64,000 nucleotides of DNA from Pleomorphomonas carboxyditropha (GCF_002770725.1 NZ_NQVN01000001.1:496001-560000), one strand, 5' to 3'. Counted from the first letter of the stretch, positions 1-10,045 are shown. The notes: generated by a model from the letters alone, not told the origin. Numbers and translations are program-made.

Positions 1-83
1 CCGTCACGGGCGCGCGTGGCGCCGGGGCATTTCGTCCCGGTTCGTCCGGCCCAAGAACGTCCCTTGACGGAACGGAAACCCAA

Positions 84-1379
84 ATGTCCAACACGACCAG
101 CGCAGAGCTTGCCAACTTCTTCCATAGCTCCCTCGCCGAGGCCGATCCCGCGATCGCCTCCGCAGTGGCGAAGGAGCTCGGTCGTCAGCAGCATGAAATC
201 GAACTGATCGCTTCGGAGAACATCGTCTCCAAGGCGGTTCTCGAGGCGCAGGGTTCCGTTCTGACCAACAAGTATGCCGAGGGTTACCCAGGTAAACGCT
301 ATTACGGCGGTTGCCAGTACGTCGACATCGCCGAGAACCTGGCCATCGAGCGCGCCAACGCGCTGTTCGGCAGCAAGTTCGCCAACGTGCAGCCCAATTC
401 GGGCAGCCAGGCCAACCAGGCGGTGTTCCTGGCGCTGGCGCAGCCGGGCGACACGGTGCTCGGCCTCGACCTCGCCTCCGGCGGTCACCTGACGCACGGC
501 GCCAAGCCGAACATGTCGGGTAAGTGGTTCCACGCGGTCACCTACGGCGTCCGCGCCCAGGACCATCGCATCGACATGGACCAGCTCGCCGCGCTGGCCA
601 GGGAGCACAAGCCGAAGATCATCATCGCCGGCGGCTCGGCCTACAGCCGCGTCTGGGACTTCGCCGCCTTCCGCGCCATCGCCGACGAGGTGGGCGCCTA
701 CCTGATGGTGGACATGGCCCACTTCGCGGGCCTGGTGGCGGCCGGCGAGCATCCCTCGCCGTTCCCGCATGCCCACGTCGTCACCACCACCACCCACAAG
801 ACGCTGCGCGGACCGCGCGGCGGCATGGTGCTGACCAACGACGAGGACATCGCCAAGAAGATCAACTCGGCGGTGTTCCCCGGCCTGCAGGGTGGCCCGC
901 TGATGCACGTCATCGCCGGCAAGGCGGTGGCGCTGCTCGAGGCGGCGCAGCCGGCCTACAAGACCTACATCAAGGCGGTGGTGGAAAACGCCCGCGTGCT
1001 GTCGGACGAATTGAAGCGCGGCGGCGTCGATATCGTCTCCGGCGGCACCGACAACCACCTGATGCTGGTCGACCTGCGCCCGAAGGGGCTCACCGGCAAG
1101 GTGGTGGAAGCGGCGCTCGGCCGCGCCGACATCACCTGCAACAAGAACGGCGTGCCGTTCGATCCGGAGAAGCCGACCATCACCTCCGGCATCCGCCTCG
1201 GCTCGCCGGCCGCCACCTCGCGCGGCTTCGGCGCCGGCGAGTTCAAGGAGATCGCCAACCTGATCCTGCAGGTGCTCGACGGCCTGAAGGTCAACGGCGA
1301 GGACAGGAACGACGGCGTCGAGGCGGCGGTGAAGCGGCGCGTCAAGGCGCTGACCGACGCCTTCCCGATCTACGGCTGA
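84..1379 (+). CDS. glyA: Serine hydroxymethyltransferase
   Basis: Cytosolic PLP enzyme that interconverts serine and glycine while charging tetrahydrofolate with a one-carbon unit. The 431-residue product has the usual family length. The PLP-lysine motif [11 protein letters not shown] sits near residue 238, and the substrate-site motifs IELIASEN and [13 protein letters not shown] are intact in the N-terminal third. The ATG at 84 follows a modest purine-rich stretch (acggaa) and gives the normal N-terminus of the family. The 83 bases before it show no glycine riboswitch or other structure I can recognise, but the promoter may lie outside the window. A strong terminator follows, so the next gene is probably transcribed separately. 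Confidence 0.97.
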   Translation: MSNTTSAELANFFHSSLAEADPAIASAVAKELGRQQHEIELIASENIVSKAVLEAQGSVLTNKYAEGYPGKRYYGGCQYVDIAENLAIERANALFGSKFANVQPNSGSQANQAVFLALAQPGDTVLGLDLASGGHLTHGAKPNMSGKWFHAVTYGVRAQDHRIDMDQLAALAREHKPKIIIAGGSAYSRVWDFAAFRAIADEVGAYLMVDMAHFAGLVAAGEHPSPFPHAHVVTTTTHKTLRGPRGGMVLTNDEDIAKKINSAVFPGLQGGPLMHVIAGKAVALLEAAQPAYKTYIKAVVENARVLSDELKRGGVDIVSGGTDNHLMLVDLRPKGLTGKVVEAALGRADITCNKNGVPFDPEKPTITSGIRLGSPAATSRGFGAGEFKEIANLILQVLDGLKVNGEDRNDGVEAAVKRRVKALTDAFPIYG

Positions 1380-1406
1380 TCCCGGCCGAACCTCGAATAA
1401 CAGCCG

Positions 1407-1439
1407 CCGCCGCGTGGGAACTCCCCGCGCGGCGGTTTT
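1407..1439 (+). terminator. Rho-independent terminator after glyA
   Basis: A 12-bp GC-rich stem (arms 1407-1418 and 1424-1435, one G-U pair) with a 5-nt loop is followed directly by TTTT. It lies 28 bases after the glyA stop codon. Confidence 0.85.
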
Positions 1440-1500
1440 GCATCCGGCGAGGTTCGGACCTCGTTGCGCTCTGCTATAGTCGCGGCGGGAGGATCGCTTC

Positions 1501-3576
1501 GTGACGAAACGCCGGCACCTGCTGATCGCTGCATCCGCCATGGCGATCTGCGTCCTGGCGGCCGGCGCGGTCGCCGCCGTGCAGTTCCGCGCCCTCGTCG
1601 ACGCCACGCCACCGGTCGACCTGTTCGCGCCGACGTCGCAGGTGGTGACCGCCCGCAACGGCGAGATCCTGCGCGCCTACACGGTGGGCGACGGGCTCTG
1701 GCGGCTGCCGGTCGATCCGGCCCGCGTCGATCCATCCTACGTCAAGCTGCTGCTGGCGACCGAGGATCGCCGCTTCCGTGAACATGCCGGCGTCGATCCG
1801 CAGGCCCTTCTCCGCGCCGGATGGCAGCTTCTGACCCACGGCCGCATCGTCTCCGGCGGCTCGACGCTGACCATGCAGGTAGTGCGTCTTTCGGAACGCC
1901 TGCATACCCGATCGCCGAGCGGCAAGTTCGGCCAGATCGTCAAGGCGCTGGCCCTCGAACGCTTCGCCGGCAAGGACGACATTCTCGCCGCCTACCTCGG
2001 CCTGGCGCCGTTCGGCGGCAATCTCGAAGGCGTGCGGTCGGCCTCGCTCGCCTGGTTCGGCAAGGAGCCCTTGCGCCTGACGCCGGCCGAGGCAGCTTTC
2101 CTGGTCGCCCTGCCGCAGGCGCCGGAAGCCCGCCGTCCCGACCGCGATCCCGCCGCCGCCAAGGCGGCGCGGGACAGGATTTTGCGGCGGGCCGCCGATC
2201 GCGGCGTTCTTTCGCGTGCCGATGCCGAGGCGGCGATCGCCGAGCCGGTGCCGACCCGGCGGCGCGACTTTCCGCTCGTCGCCGCCCATGCCGCCGACCG
2301 GGCGGTGGCCGCCGCTCCCAGCGAGGGCGAGATCCACCTCGGCATCGACGGCAAGCTGCAGGCCTCGCTCGAAGGCCTCGCCGCCGAACGGGCCGGCGCC
2401 ATCGGTCCGAACGTCTCGGTGGCGATCATGGTGGCGGAGGAGGCGAGCGGCGACGTGCTGGCGTCGGTCGGCTCGGCCGGCCTGTTCGATGCGCAGCGGG
2501 CCGGCTCGATCGACATGACGCGGGCGGTCCGCTCGCCGGGATCGACGCTGAAGCCGTTCATCTATGGCCTCGCCTTCGAGGCCGGCATCGCCCATCCCGA
2601 GACGCTGGTCGAGGACCGGCCGACCGCCTTCGCCGGCTACACGCCCAACAATTTCGACAAGACCTTCCGCGGCACGGTGACGGTGCGGCAGGCGCTCGCC
2701 GACAGCCTCAACGTGCCGGCCATCCAGACGCTGGAGCTGGTGGGGCCGGCCCGGCTCGTCGCGCGCTTCCGCCGGGCCGGCGTCGAGGCGAAGCTGCCGG
2801 ACATGGCGCCGGCCAACCTGGCGGTCGGCCTCGGCGGCGTCGGACTGACGCTCAACGACCTGACCACGCTCTATACGGCGCTCGCCCGCGGCGGCCGGCC
2901 GATCGCCCTCCGCGAGCGGATCGACGCCGTGGGGCCGGCCGAGCCGCCCAAGCCGCTGATGGACGAGCGGGCGGCCGCCTATGTCACCGATATCCTGGCC
3001 GGCCCGCTCGGCGCGGCGAGGGGCGACGTGCGCGTCGCCATCAAGACCGGCACCTCCTACGGCTACCGCGACGCCTGGGCGATGGGCTACGACGGCCGTT
3101 ATGTGGTCGGCGTCTGGGTCGGCCGGCCGGACGGCGCGCCGCTGCCCGGCCTGATGGGCGTCGACGTGGCGGTGCCGATCCTCGCCGACGCCTTCGTGCG
3201 GGCGGGAGGGACCACGCGGCTGCCGCCCGAGCCGCCGGGGCTTGTCAAGGTCTCCAACGCCGAGCTGCCGCCGCCGCTCCAGCGGCTGCGCGGCGCCAGG
3301 GCGGCCGTGGCGGCGAGGGACGCCGGGCCGGAGATCGCCTATCCGCCGGCCGGCGCGCACGTCGACCTCGGCTTCCGCGCCGGCTCGCCGCAGCCGCTCG
3401 CCCTCAAGGTGCGCAATGGCAGAGGGCCGTTCACCTGGCTCGCCGACGGGGCGCCGGTGGCGCGGGAACCATGGGCGCGGCAGTTCAGCTATTTCCCGAA
3501 GGGCGCCGGCTTCGTGACGCTGTCGGTGATCGACGGCGAGGGCAGGGCCGACCGGGTCACCGTTTTCGTGGAATGA
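1501..3576 (+). CDS. pbpC: Penicillin-binding protein 1C (bifunctional peptidoglycan synthase)
   Basis: Class A penicillin-binding protein that polymerises glycan strands and cross-links peptides on the periplasmic side of the inner membrane. One N-terminal membrane anchor spans residues 7-27. The GT51 glycosyltransferase domain carries the catalytic EDRRFREH motif (Glu near 88) and GGSTLTMQ. The transpeptidase domain has SPGSTLKP (SxxK), a DSLN box and IKTGTSYG (KTG). A C-terminal beta domain typical of PBP1C (BiPBP_C-like) covers roughly the last 90 residues. The start is GTG at 1501, preceded by GGGAGGATC, which acts as the ribosome binding site. PBP1C genes often sit beside an alpha-2-macroglobulin gene; none is present here. 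Confidence 0.93.
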   Translation: MTKRRHLLIAASAMAICVLAAGAVAAVQFRALVDATPPVDLFAPTSQVVTARNGEILRAYTVGDGLWRLPVDPARVDPSYVKLLLATEDRRFREHAGVDPQALLRAGWQLLTHGRIVSGGSTLTMQVVRLSERLHTRSPSGKFGQIVKALALERFAGKDDILAAYLGLAPFGGNLEGVRSASLAWFGKEPLRLTPAEAAFLVALPQAPEARRPDRDPAAAKAARDRILRRAADRGVLSRADAEAAIAEPVPTRRRDFPLVAAHAADRAVAAAPSEGEIHLGIDGKLQASLEGLAAERAGAIGPNVSVAIMVAEEASGDVLASVGSAGLFDAQRAGSIDMTRAVRSPGSTLKPFIYGLAFEAGIAHPETLVEDRPTAFAGYTPNNFDKTFRGTVTVRQALADSLNVPAIQTLELVGPARLVARFRRAGVEAKLPDMAPANLAVGLGGVGLTLNDLTTLYTALARGGRPIALRERIDAVGPAEPPKPLMDERAAAYVTDILAGPLGAARGDVRVAIKTGTSYGYRDAWAMGYDGRYVVGVWVGRPDGAPLPGLMGVDVAVPILADAFVRAGGTTRLPPEPPGLVKVSNAELPPPLQRLRGARAAVAARDAGPEIAYPPAGAHVDLGFRAGSPQPLALKVRNGRGPFTWLADGAPVAREPWARQFSYFPKGAGFVTLSVIDGEGRADRVTVFVE

Positions 3577-3639
3577 CGGGCAGCTCTCCGACACGAGCGC
3601 TTGCGTTCCGGCCGGCGGAAGGGCATGCCCATGTCCGCT

Positions 3640-3737
3640 GGATCGCCGTGCGTCCCAACGGACGCAGATCGGCGATCCAGTCTTTTGTTATCGCATCGGA
3701 GTTTCCGAAGACCGGAGTCCACTTTTCGGTCCGATGC
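3640..3737. repeat. Two-hairpin palindromic intergenic repeat, copy A
   Basis: Two adjacent stem-loops. The first (3640-3678) begins and ends with GGATCGCCG and CGGCGATCC. The second (3693-3737) has outer arms GCATCGG/CCGATGC and inner arms CCGAA/TTCGG. The same pair recurs at 18463-18558, and the second hairpin alone, inverted, at 23294-23338. It resembles the mosaic palindromic elements described between genes of rhizobia (RIME-like); that assignment is from memory. Confidence 0.8.
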
Positions 3738-3763
3738 TTTAGATTATGGAAGGCGGAGTGGCG

Positions 3764-5128
3764 ATGACCAGAAAGGAACGGGTGGCGCTGGTGTCGCTCA
3801 TCGCCAGCCTCGGCCTGACGGCCGCCAAGCTCGCCATCGGCCTGATGATCGGCTCGCTGGCCCTTATCACCGACGCGCTGCATTCGGGCACCGACGCCAT
3901 TGCCACGCTGGTCACCTTCCTGGCGGTGCGCTTCGCCGACAAGCCGGCCGACGACGACCATCCCTACGGCCACGGCAAGTTCGAGGATCTCGCCGCGCTC
4001 GGCGAAGGCATGCTGCTACTGGTCTTGGCCGGCGGCGTCGCCATGGAGGCCTGGAACCGCTTCTCCGTCGCCACGCCGCCGCCCTCGGTCAATGCCGTCG
4101 CCTTCGCGGTACTGGGCGTCGAGATCGTCATCAACCTGTGGCGCGCGCGGGCATTGCACAAGGCGGCCGTCGAAACCGGCAGCCGGGCGCTCGCCGCCGA
4201 CGCCATGCACTTCCTGTCGGACGTCGCCTCGTCGGCGATCGTCATCGTCGGCTTCGTCGCGACGATCTACGGCGCCGACTGGGCCGACCCGGTGACGGCG
4301 GCGGCGATCGCCGTGTTCATCGGCTGGCTGGGCCTCAGGATGATCCGCCGCACCGCCGACGAGCTCACCGACCGGGTGTCGCCGACCATCGCGCGCACGC
4401 TGCGCCGGCTGCTCCTGGACCTGCCGGGCGTCGTCGCCATCGACCAGCTCCGGGTGCGCACCGTCGGGCCGCAGCATTTCATCGACATATCGGCGGGGGT
4501 GCCGCGCACCTTCAGCCTCGACGAGACGGCGACCGTCAAGCGGGCGATGGCGGCGGCCATTTCGGCGGAAATCGCCGGCGCCGAGGCGACGGTCAGCCTG
4601 ACGCCCATGACCATCGACGACGAGAGCCTGCGGGCGAGGGTATTCCTCGCCGCCTCGCGCGAGCGCATCCCCGTGCATCACATCACCATCCAGCACCTTG
4701 GAGATCGCCTGGCGGTGTCGCTCGATTGCGAGGTCGACGGCGCCATGCCGCTCGGGCAGGCGCATGAGGTGGCGAGCCGCCTCGAGGCGGCCATCCGCGC
4801 CGAAATCGGCGCCGAGATCGAGGTGGAGACGCATCTCGAGCCGCTCTATCCCGACCTCATCCCCGGCGCCAGGCTGCCGGACGACCGGGTCGCCGCCTAT
4901 GCGGCCGTTCTCAGGGAGGCGGCGGAAAAGCACGGCGTTTGCGACGTGCACAACGTTCGCGCCCGCGAGATCGACGACGGCGTGTTCGTCGCCTTCCACT
5001 GCCGCTTCCCATCGTCGCTGGCCGCCGCCGAGGTGCATCGCCGCGCCGACGCGGTGGAGCGGATGGCGCGGATCGCCTTCCCGGAGATCCGCCGCATCGT
5101 CAGCCACCCGGAACCCGCGAGGGATTGA
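3764..5128 (+). CDS. Cation diffusion facilitator family transporter with extended C-terminus
   Basis: Inner-membrane proton antiporter of the CDF family, expected to export divalent metal such as zinc, iron or manganese. The first ~210 residues carry the six-helix core with metal-site motifs: ITDALHSGTD in helix 2, HPYGHGKFED after it, and ADAMHFLSD in helix 5. The product is 454 residues, much longer than the ~300 usual for the family. The extra length is made of what look like three successive cytosolic dimerisation (ZT_dimer-like) domains, around residues 215-280, 300-360 and 385-450. ATG at 3764 is preferred over an in-frame ATG at 3746 because GGAG lies five bases upstream and the family N-terminus starts there. 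Substrate not determinable. Confidence 0.9.
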   Translation: MTRKERVALVSLIASLGLTAAKLAIGLMIGSLALITDALHSGTDAIATLVTFLAVRFADKPADDDHPYGHGKFEDLAALGEGMLLLVLAGGVAMEAWNRFSVATPPPSVNAVAFAVLGVEIVINLWRARALHKAAVETGSRALAADAMHFLSDVASSAIVIVGFVATIYGADWADPVTAAAIAVFIGWLGLRMIRRTADELTDRVSPTIARTLRRLLLDLPGVVAIDQLRVRTVGPQHFIDISAGVPRTFSLDETATVKRAMAAAISAEIAGAEATVSLTPMTIDDESLRARVFLAASRERIPVHHITIQHLGDRLAVSLDCEVDGAMPLGQAHEVASRLEAAIRAEIGAEIEVETHLEPLYPDLIPGARLPDDRVAAYAAVLREAAEKHGVCDVHNVRAREIDDGVFVAFHCRFPSSLAAAEVHRRADAVERMARIAFPEIRRIVSHPEPARD

Positions 5129-5134
5129 AGGGTA

Positions 5135-6142
5135 TTACGCCACGCCGATGCGCAACAGGTCGAGAGTGTGCAGGACGCCGATCGGCTTCTGATCGTCGAC
5201 GACGAACAGCACGGAAATCTTGCGGTTTTGCAGGAGGTCGAGCGCTTCCGCCGCGAAGATCTGCGGCCCGACCGTCACCGGCTGGCGCGTCATCACCTGG
5301 GTGACCGGCGTTTCCAGCTTGCCGGGGCTCAGGTGCGGACCGAGGTCGGAATGGACAAAGCGGCGAAGGTCGCCGTCGGTGACGACGCCGACCAGCCGGC
5401 CGCCGCCGTCGACGACGCCGACCACGCCGAAGCCGCCGGAACTGATCGCCAGGATGGCATCGGTCATCCGGCTGTCGTCGCCGATGAGCGGCAGGCGCTC
5501 CCTGTGCATGATCTCGGAGACGCGGCGGAGCTGCGAGCCGAGCTTGCCGCCCGGATGGAAGATGTGGAAGTCGGTCTCCGAGAAGCCCTTCCGGACCATG
5601 ACGCCCATGGCGATCGCGTCGCCGATGGCGAGCTGCAGCACGGTCGACGTCGTCGGCGCGAGATTGTGCGGACAGGCTTCCCGCACCCTCGGCAGGATGA
5701 GCGCCACGTCGGCGGCGGCGGCCAGGGTCGATTCGGCGCCGGCGGTCAGCGCGATCACCGGCACGTCGAAGCGCTTGGCGAAGGCCAGCACCACCGCGAG
5801 CTCGGTGGTCTCGCCCGACCAGGACAGCGCCAGGATGACGTCGGTGCCGTCGACCATGCCGAGGTCGCCGTGGCCGGCCTCGGTGGGATGGACGTAATAG
5901 GCGGCTGTGCCGGTGGAGGAGAAGGTGGCGGCGAGCTTGCGGGCGATGTGGCCGCTCTTGCCGATGCCGGTGACGATCAGCCTGCCCTTGCCGTCGGCGA
6001 TGATGCCGATCGCCTTGTCGATGGCCTCGCCCAGCGGGCCGTGCAGCGCCGCCTCCTCGAGGGCGGTGACGCCCGTGCGGGTGATTTCGATGGCGTGCAG
6101 CGCCGCCGCGAGGGCGGGCTTCGGAAGCGGGCTATCGGTCAT
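5135..6142 (-). CDS. kdsD: Arabinose-5-phosphate isomerase (KpsF/GutQ family)
   Basis: Converts ribulose 5-phosphate to arabinose 5-phosphate, the first committed step toward KDO for lipopolysaccharide. The 335-residue protein has an N-terminal SIS sugar-isomerase domain (GIGKSGHIARK near residue 60, HPTEAGHGDLG near 85, LSWSGETTEL near 105) and two C-terminal CBS domains (about residues 205-265 and 275-335). Length and order are those of the family. It is convergent with the cation exporter (6 bases between stop codons) and divergent from ntrY. No other LPS gene lies nearby. Confidence 0.95.
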   Translation of the reverse strand: MTDSPLPKPALAAALHAIEITRTGVTALEEAALHGPLGEAIDKAIGIIADGKGRLIVTGIGKSGHIARKLAATFSSTGTAAYYVHPTEAGHGDLGMVDGTDVILALSWSGETTELAVVLAFAKRFDVPVIALTAGAESTLAAAADVALILPRVREACPHNLAPTTSTVLQLAIGDAIAMGVMVRKGFSETDFHIFHPGGKLGSQLRRVSEIMHRERLPLIGDDSRMTDAILAISSGGFGVVGVVDGGGRLVGVVTDGDLRRFVHSDLGPHLSPGKLETPVTQVMTRQPVTVGPQIFAAEALDLLQNRKISVLFVVDDQKPIGVLHTLDLLRIGVA

Positions 6143-6318
6143 GTCGGCTTGAATCCGCGATGATTGGCTGGTCGCCTTGTTAGTTCATTGTGGCCGGATG
6201 TAAAGCGAGCCTTGTGGCGGCAGCGGGACAAAAAGACGGATCGTCCGCTTTTGCACGCGGTTTTCGTCAAGAAGCCGCAATCGTGATAGAGGGCTCGGTG
6301 GTGCAACGGAGACAGACG

Positions 6319-8559
6319 ATGGCGGACTTGTCGGTTGGTCAGGCTGAGCCGGCGGCAAAGCCGATGGCAATGAAGGACGTCTACGCCGAGGGGCGGGAGC
6401 GGCGGCTGGCCGGCCTCGTGCTGGTGGCGATCGCCACGCTGTTCTCGCTCGGCACCTTTGCGCTGATTTCCAACCTGCTGCCGGTGCCGCCGACCACCGA
6501 TATCGTCCGCGGCGCGTTGGTGGCCGACGGCCTCCTGGTGATCGCCATCGTCTTCATGGTCGGCCAGGAAGTGTGGAGGCTCGGCCGGGCCTGGTTCGAG
6601 GGACGGGCGGCCGCCCGGCTGCATCTGCGCGTGGTGGCGCTGTTCGCCTTCATCGCCGCCCTGCCGGCGGTGATGGTGGCGGTGGCCTTTACCGTCTCGC
6701 TCAACCAGGGCTTCGACCACTGGTTCGAATCGCGGACGCGGCAGGTGGTCGACAACGTGCTGACCGTGGCGAGCGCCTACATGCAGGAGCATGCCCGGGT
6801 GCTGCGCGCCGATCTGATCAGCATCGCCACCTCGCTCGACGCGGCGAAATCGCTCTACGACTACGAGCCGACCCGGTTCGAGACGCTGATGCGGCTGCAA
6901 GCCTCGCTGCACGGCCTGCAGAGCGCCTACCTGCTCGACAAGAACGCCAACATCATCCTGCGCTCCGACATCGACCCCGACGTCAAGACGGTCATGCCGA
7001 CGGTGGACGCGATCAACGAGGCGCGCAAGGAGACGGCGGTGCTGCTGCAGCCCGGCCAGTCCAACCAGGTCGGCGGCCTCCTGAAGCTCAGGACCTATGA
7101 CGAGACCTATCTCTACATCGTCCGGCTGCTCGACAAGCAGGTGCTCGACAACCTGAAGCTCGCCCGCGACAGCGCCATGGAATATCGCGAGCTCGAGAAC
7201 AGCCGCTCGGACGTTCAGCTGGGCTTCGCCATCATCTTCGGCGGCATGTCGCTGGTGTTCCTGCTGGGCGCCGTGTGGATCGGCCTGTCGTTCGCCAACT
7301 ACCTGGTGGCGCCGATCCGCCATCTGATCAACGCCGCCAACCGGGTGGCGCATGGCGATCTCACCGCCGCCGTGCCGGTCGGCGTCACCTCGGACGACAT
7401 TTCCAGCCTTGGCGCCTCCTTCAACAAGATGACGGTGGAGCTGAGGAGCCAGCGGCAGGAATTGATCTCGGCTTCGGAGGAGGCGGAGCGGCGGCGGCGC
7501 TTCACCGAGGCGGTGCTGTCGGGCGTGTCGGCCGGCGTCGTCGGCATTTCCAACGACGGCCACGTCACCATCGCCAACGCCTCGGCGCTGTCGCTGCTCG
7601 GCGTCGACCTGTTCAGCTTCGTCGGCCGGCTGCTGGTCGACGAGGTGCCGGAATTGGCCCAGCTTCTGTCCGTCGCCCTGCGCGACGAGAACGAGGGACG
7701 CTCGCACCAGGCGACCATCGCGCTGGTGCGCGGCGGCCACCGAAGCACCGTGTCGGTCAAGGTGACGCCCGACCGGTCGCTCGACCGCGAGCATGGCTAT
7801 GTGGTGACGCTCGACGATATCTCCGAGCTGGTGTCGGCGCAGCGCACCTCGGCCTGGGCCGACGTTGCCCGCCGCATCGCCCACGAGATCAAGAACCCCC
7901 TGACGCCGATCCAGCTCAGCGCCGAGCGCATCCGGCGGCGGTTCGGCAAGCTGGTGGCGGACGACGACCGGCGGGTGTTCGACCAGTGCGTCGACACCAT
8001 CGTGCGGCAGGTGGGCGACATCGGCCGCATGGTCGACGAATTCTCGCAGTTCGCGCGCATGCCCAAGCCGTCGTTCGAGGAGCGCGATCTCGGCGAATGC
8101 GTGCGCGAGGCGGTGTTCCTGCTCGGCGTCGGCCATCCGGAGATCACATTCGAGGCGCACCTGCCGGAAACGCCGCTCAAGGGGCGCTTCGATCACCGGC
8201 TGATCAGCCAGGCGGTGGCCAACCTCGTCAAGAACGCCGTCGAGGCGATCGAGGGGTTGCCCGAAGGCGAGCGGGCGGGCGCCCGCGTCGACGTCTACGG
8301 TCGCGAGGCCGGCGGGTTCAACATCGTCGAGGTGGTCGATACCGGCATCGGCTTGCCGGCAAACGAGCGGCACCGGCTTCTGGAGCCTTACATGACGACA
8401 CGCGAAAAGGGGACCGGGCTCGGTCTTGCCATCGTGCGCAAGATCGTCGAGGAGCACGGCGGAAGCATCGATCTTCTGGATTCACCGGCGGTGGCCGAAG
8501 GCGGCCACGGCGCAATGGTCAGGATCAGCTTGCCGATCGATCCGCACAGAACGGGTTGA
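6319..8559 (+). CDS. ntrY: Nitrogen regulation sensor histidine kinase NtrY
   Basis: Inner-membrane sensor kinase of the NtrY/NtrX system, which in alphaproteobacteria responds to nitrogen and redox state. The 746-residue protein starts with several membrane helices, has a periplasmic loop, a last helix followed by a HAMP domain (PIRHLINAANRVAHGDL), a PAS domain, a HisKA domain with the phospho-accepting histidine in [13 protein letters not shown], and an ATPase domain with GTGLGLAIV. ATG at 6319 was chosen over an in-frame upstream start because GGAGA lies six bases before it and MADLSV matches a cytosolic leader. ntrX follows after 115 bases. The partner genes dusB-ntrB-ntrC, often adjacent, are at 29.9-33.5 kb. 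Confidence 0.95.
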   Translation: MADLSVGQAEPAAKPMAMKDVYAEGRERRLAGLVLVAIATLFSLGTFALISNLLPVPPTTDIVRGALVADGLLVIAIVFMVGQEVWRLGRAWFEGRAAARLHLRVVALFAFIAALPAVMVAVAFTVSLNQGFDHWFESRTRQVVDNVLTVASAYMQEHARVLRADLISIATSLDAAKSLYDYEPTRFETLMRLQASLHGLQSAYLLDKNANIILRSDIDPDVKTVMPTVDAINEARKETAVLLQPGQSNQVGGLLKLRTYDETYLYIVRLLDKQVLDNLKLARDSAMEYRELENSRSDVQLGFAIIFGGMSLVFLLGAVWIGLSFANYLVAPIRHLINAANRVAHGDLTAAVPVGVTSDDISSLGASFNKMTVELRSQRQELISASEEAERRRRFTEAVLSGVSAGVVGISNDGHVTIANASALSLLGVDLFSFVGRLLVDEVPELAQLLSVALRDENEGRSHQATIALVRGGHRSTVSVKVTPDRSLDREHGYVVTLDDISELVSAQRTSAWADVARRIAHEIKNPLTPIQLSAERIRRRFGKLVADDDRRVFDQCVDTIVRQVGDIGRMVDEFSQFARMPKPSFEERDLGECVREAVFLLGVGHPEITFEAHLPETPLKGRFDHRLISQAVANLVKNAVEAIEGLPEGERAGARVDVYGREAGGFNIVEVVDTGIGLPANERHRLLEPYMTTREKGTGLGLAIVRKIVEEHGGSIDLLDSPAVAEGGHGAMVRISLPIDPHRTG

Positions 8560-8674
8560 TTGTCGGTGGTTTGCCATCGATAGGGCTTCAGATCGTGTGA
8601 CATTTATGTTACTGCCGAAGCGGCCCGGGGCACTCGGACGGCCGCTCGGCGGCGGAACGGATACGCAGGAAACA

Positions 8675-10045
8675 ATGGCGACCGACATTCTGATCGTTGA
8701 CGACGAGGCCGATATTCGCGACCTCGTGGCGGGCATCCTGGAGGACGAAGGTCATGGTACCCGGACGGCCGGTGACTGCGACAAGGCCTTGCAGGCCATT
8801 GCCGAGCGGCGGCCGCAGCTGATCTTCCTCGATATCTGGCTGCAGGGCAGCCGCATGGATGGCCTGCAACTGCTCGACGAGATCAAGGCCAGCAACCCGG
8901 ACGTGCCGGTGGTGATGATCTCCGGCCACGGCAACGTCGAGACGGCCGTCTCCGCCATCAAGCGCGGCGCCTACGACTATATCGAGAAGCCGTTCAAGGC
9001 CGATCGTCTGCTGCTGATCGCCGAAAGGGCGTTGGAATCGTCGCGCCTCAAGCGCGAGATCCGCGATCTGCAGATCCGCTCCGATCGCCAGGAAGGCATC
9101 GTCGGCGGTTCGTCGGTGGTCAACCAGCTTCGCAACACCATTGATCGCGTCGCGCCCACCAACAGCCGGGTGCTGATCTCCGGCCCCTCCGGCTCCGGCA
9201 AGGAATCGGTGGCGCGCGCCATCCACGAGCACTCGCACAGGGCGGGCGGCCCGTTCGTGGTGCTCAACGCCGCCGCCTTCTCGCCCGACCGGGTGGAGAT
9301 CGAGCTGTTCGGCAGCGAGTCCGACTCCGACGGCAAGCGCAAGGTCGGCGCCCTCGAGGAGGCGCACGGCGGCACGCTCTACCTCGACGAGATCGGCGAC
9401 ATGCCGCGCGAGATGCAGAACCGCATGGTGCGCGTGCTCGTCGAGCAGGCCTTCGAACGCGTCGGCGGCACCCAGAAGGTGCACGTCGACGTGCGCTACG
9501 TGTCGTCGACGGCGCGCGACCTCGAGCGCGAGATCGCCGAGGGTCATTTCCGCGAGGACCTGTTCCATCGCCTGGCCGTGGTGCCGGTGCGCGTGCCGGG
9601 CCTGTCGGAGCGGCGCGAGGATATCCCGTTCCTCATCGAGCAGATGATGCACCAGATCTCCCGGGCCACCGGCCTGCCGGTGCGGCGCATCGGCGAGGAC
9701 GCCATGGCCGTGCTGCAGTCGCACGACTGGCCGGGCAATCTCCGCCAGCTCAGGAACAACGTCGAGCGGCTGATGATCCTGACGCGCGGCGATCCGGAGG
9801 CGGTGATCACCGCCGACCTGTTGCCGTCGGAGATCGGCACCATGCTGCCGTCGCTGCCCTCCGGCTCGGGCGGCGAGCACCTGATGGCGCTGCCGCTCAG
9901 GGAAGCGCGCGAGATCTTCGAGCGGGAGTATCTCAAGGCCCAGCTCAACCGCTTCGGCGGCAATATCTCGCGCACCGCCGAATTCGTCGGCATGGAGCGC
10001 TCGGCGCTGCACCGCAAGCTGAAGAGCCTGGCGATCGCCGGCTGA
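8675..10045 (+). CDS. ntrX: Response regulator NtrX
   Basis: Cytosolic response regulator paired with NtrY. Of 456 residues, 1-120 form a receiver domain with the acceptor aspartate at 53 (FLDIW), then comes an AAA+ domain with Walker A GPSGSGKES near 170 and Walker [14 protein letters not shown], and a C-terminal Fis-type helix-turn-helix. The loop that in sigma-54 activators reads GAFTGA (expected near 215) is SESDSDGK here, so this protein should not open sigma-54 promoters. That loss is a known trait of alphaproteobacterial NtrX. The ATG at 8675 gives the MATDILIVDDE receiver start; the same frame runs 83 codons further upstream without domain support. Confidence 0.95.
   Translation: MATDILIVDDEADIRDLVAGILEDEGHGTRTAGDCDKALQAIAERRPQLIFLDIWLQGSRMDGLQLLDEIKASNPDVPVVMISGHGNVETAVSAIKRGAYDYIEKPFKADRLLLIAERALESSRLKREIRDLQIRSDRQEGIVGGSSVVNQLRNTIDRVAPTNSRVLISGPSGSGKESVARAIHEHSHRAGGPFVVLNAAAFSPDRVEIELFGSESDSDGKRKVGALEEAHGGTLYLDEIGDMPREMQNRMVRVLVEQAFERVGGTQKVHVDVRYVSSTARDLEREIAEGHFREDLFHRLAVVPVRVPGLSERREDIPFLIEQMMHQISRATGLPVRRIGEDAMAVLQSHDWPGNLRQLRNNVERLMILTRGDPEAVITADLLPSEIGTMLPSLPSGSGGEHLMALPLREAREIFEREYLKAQLNRFGGNISRTAEFVGMERSALHRKLKSLAIAG

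Noticed and set aside
1-83. Possible glycine riboswitch upstream of glyA.
   Set aside because: Only 83 bases are visible and no conserved riboswitch core or terminator/anti-terminator pair could be seen.
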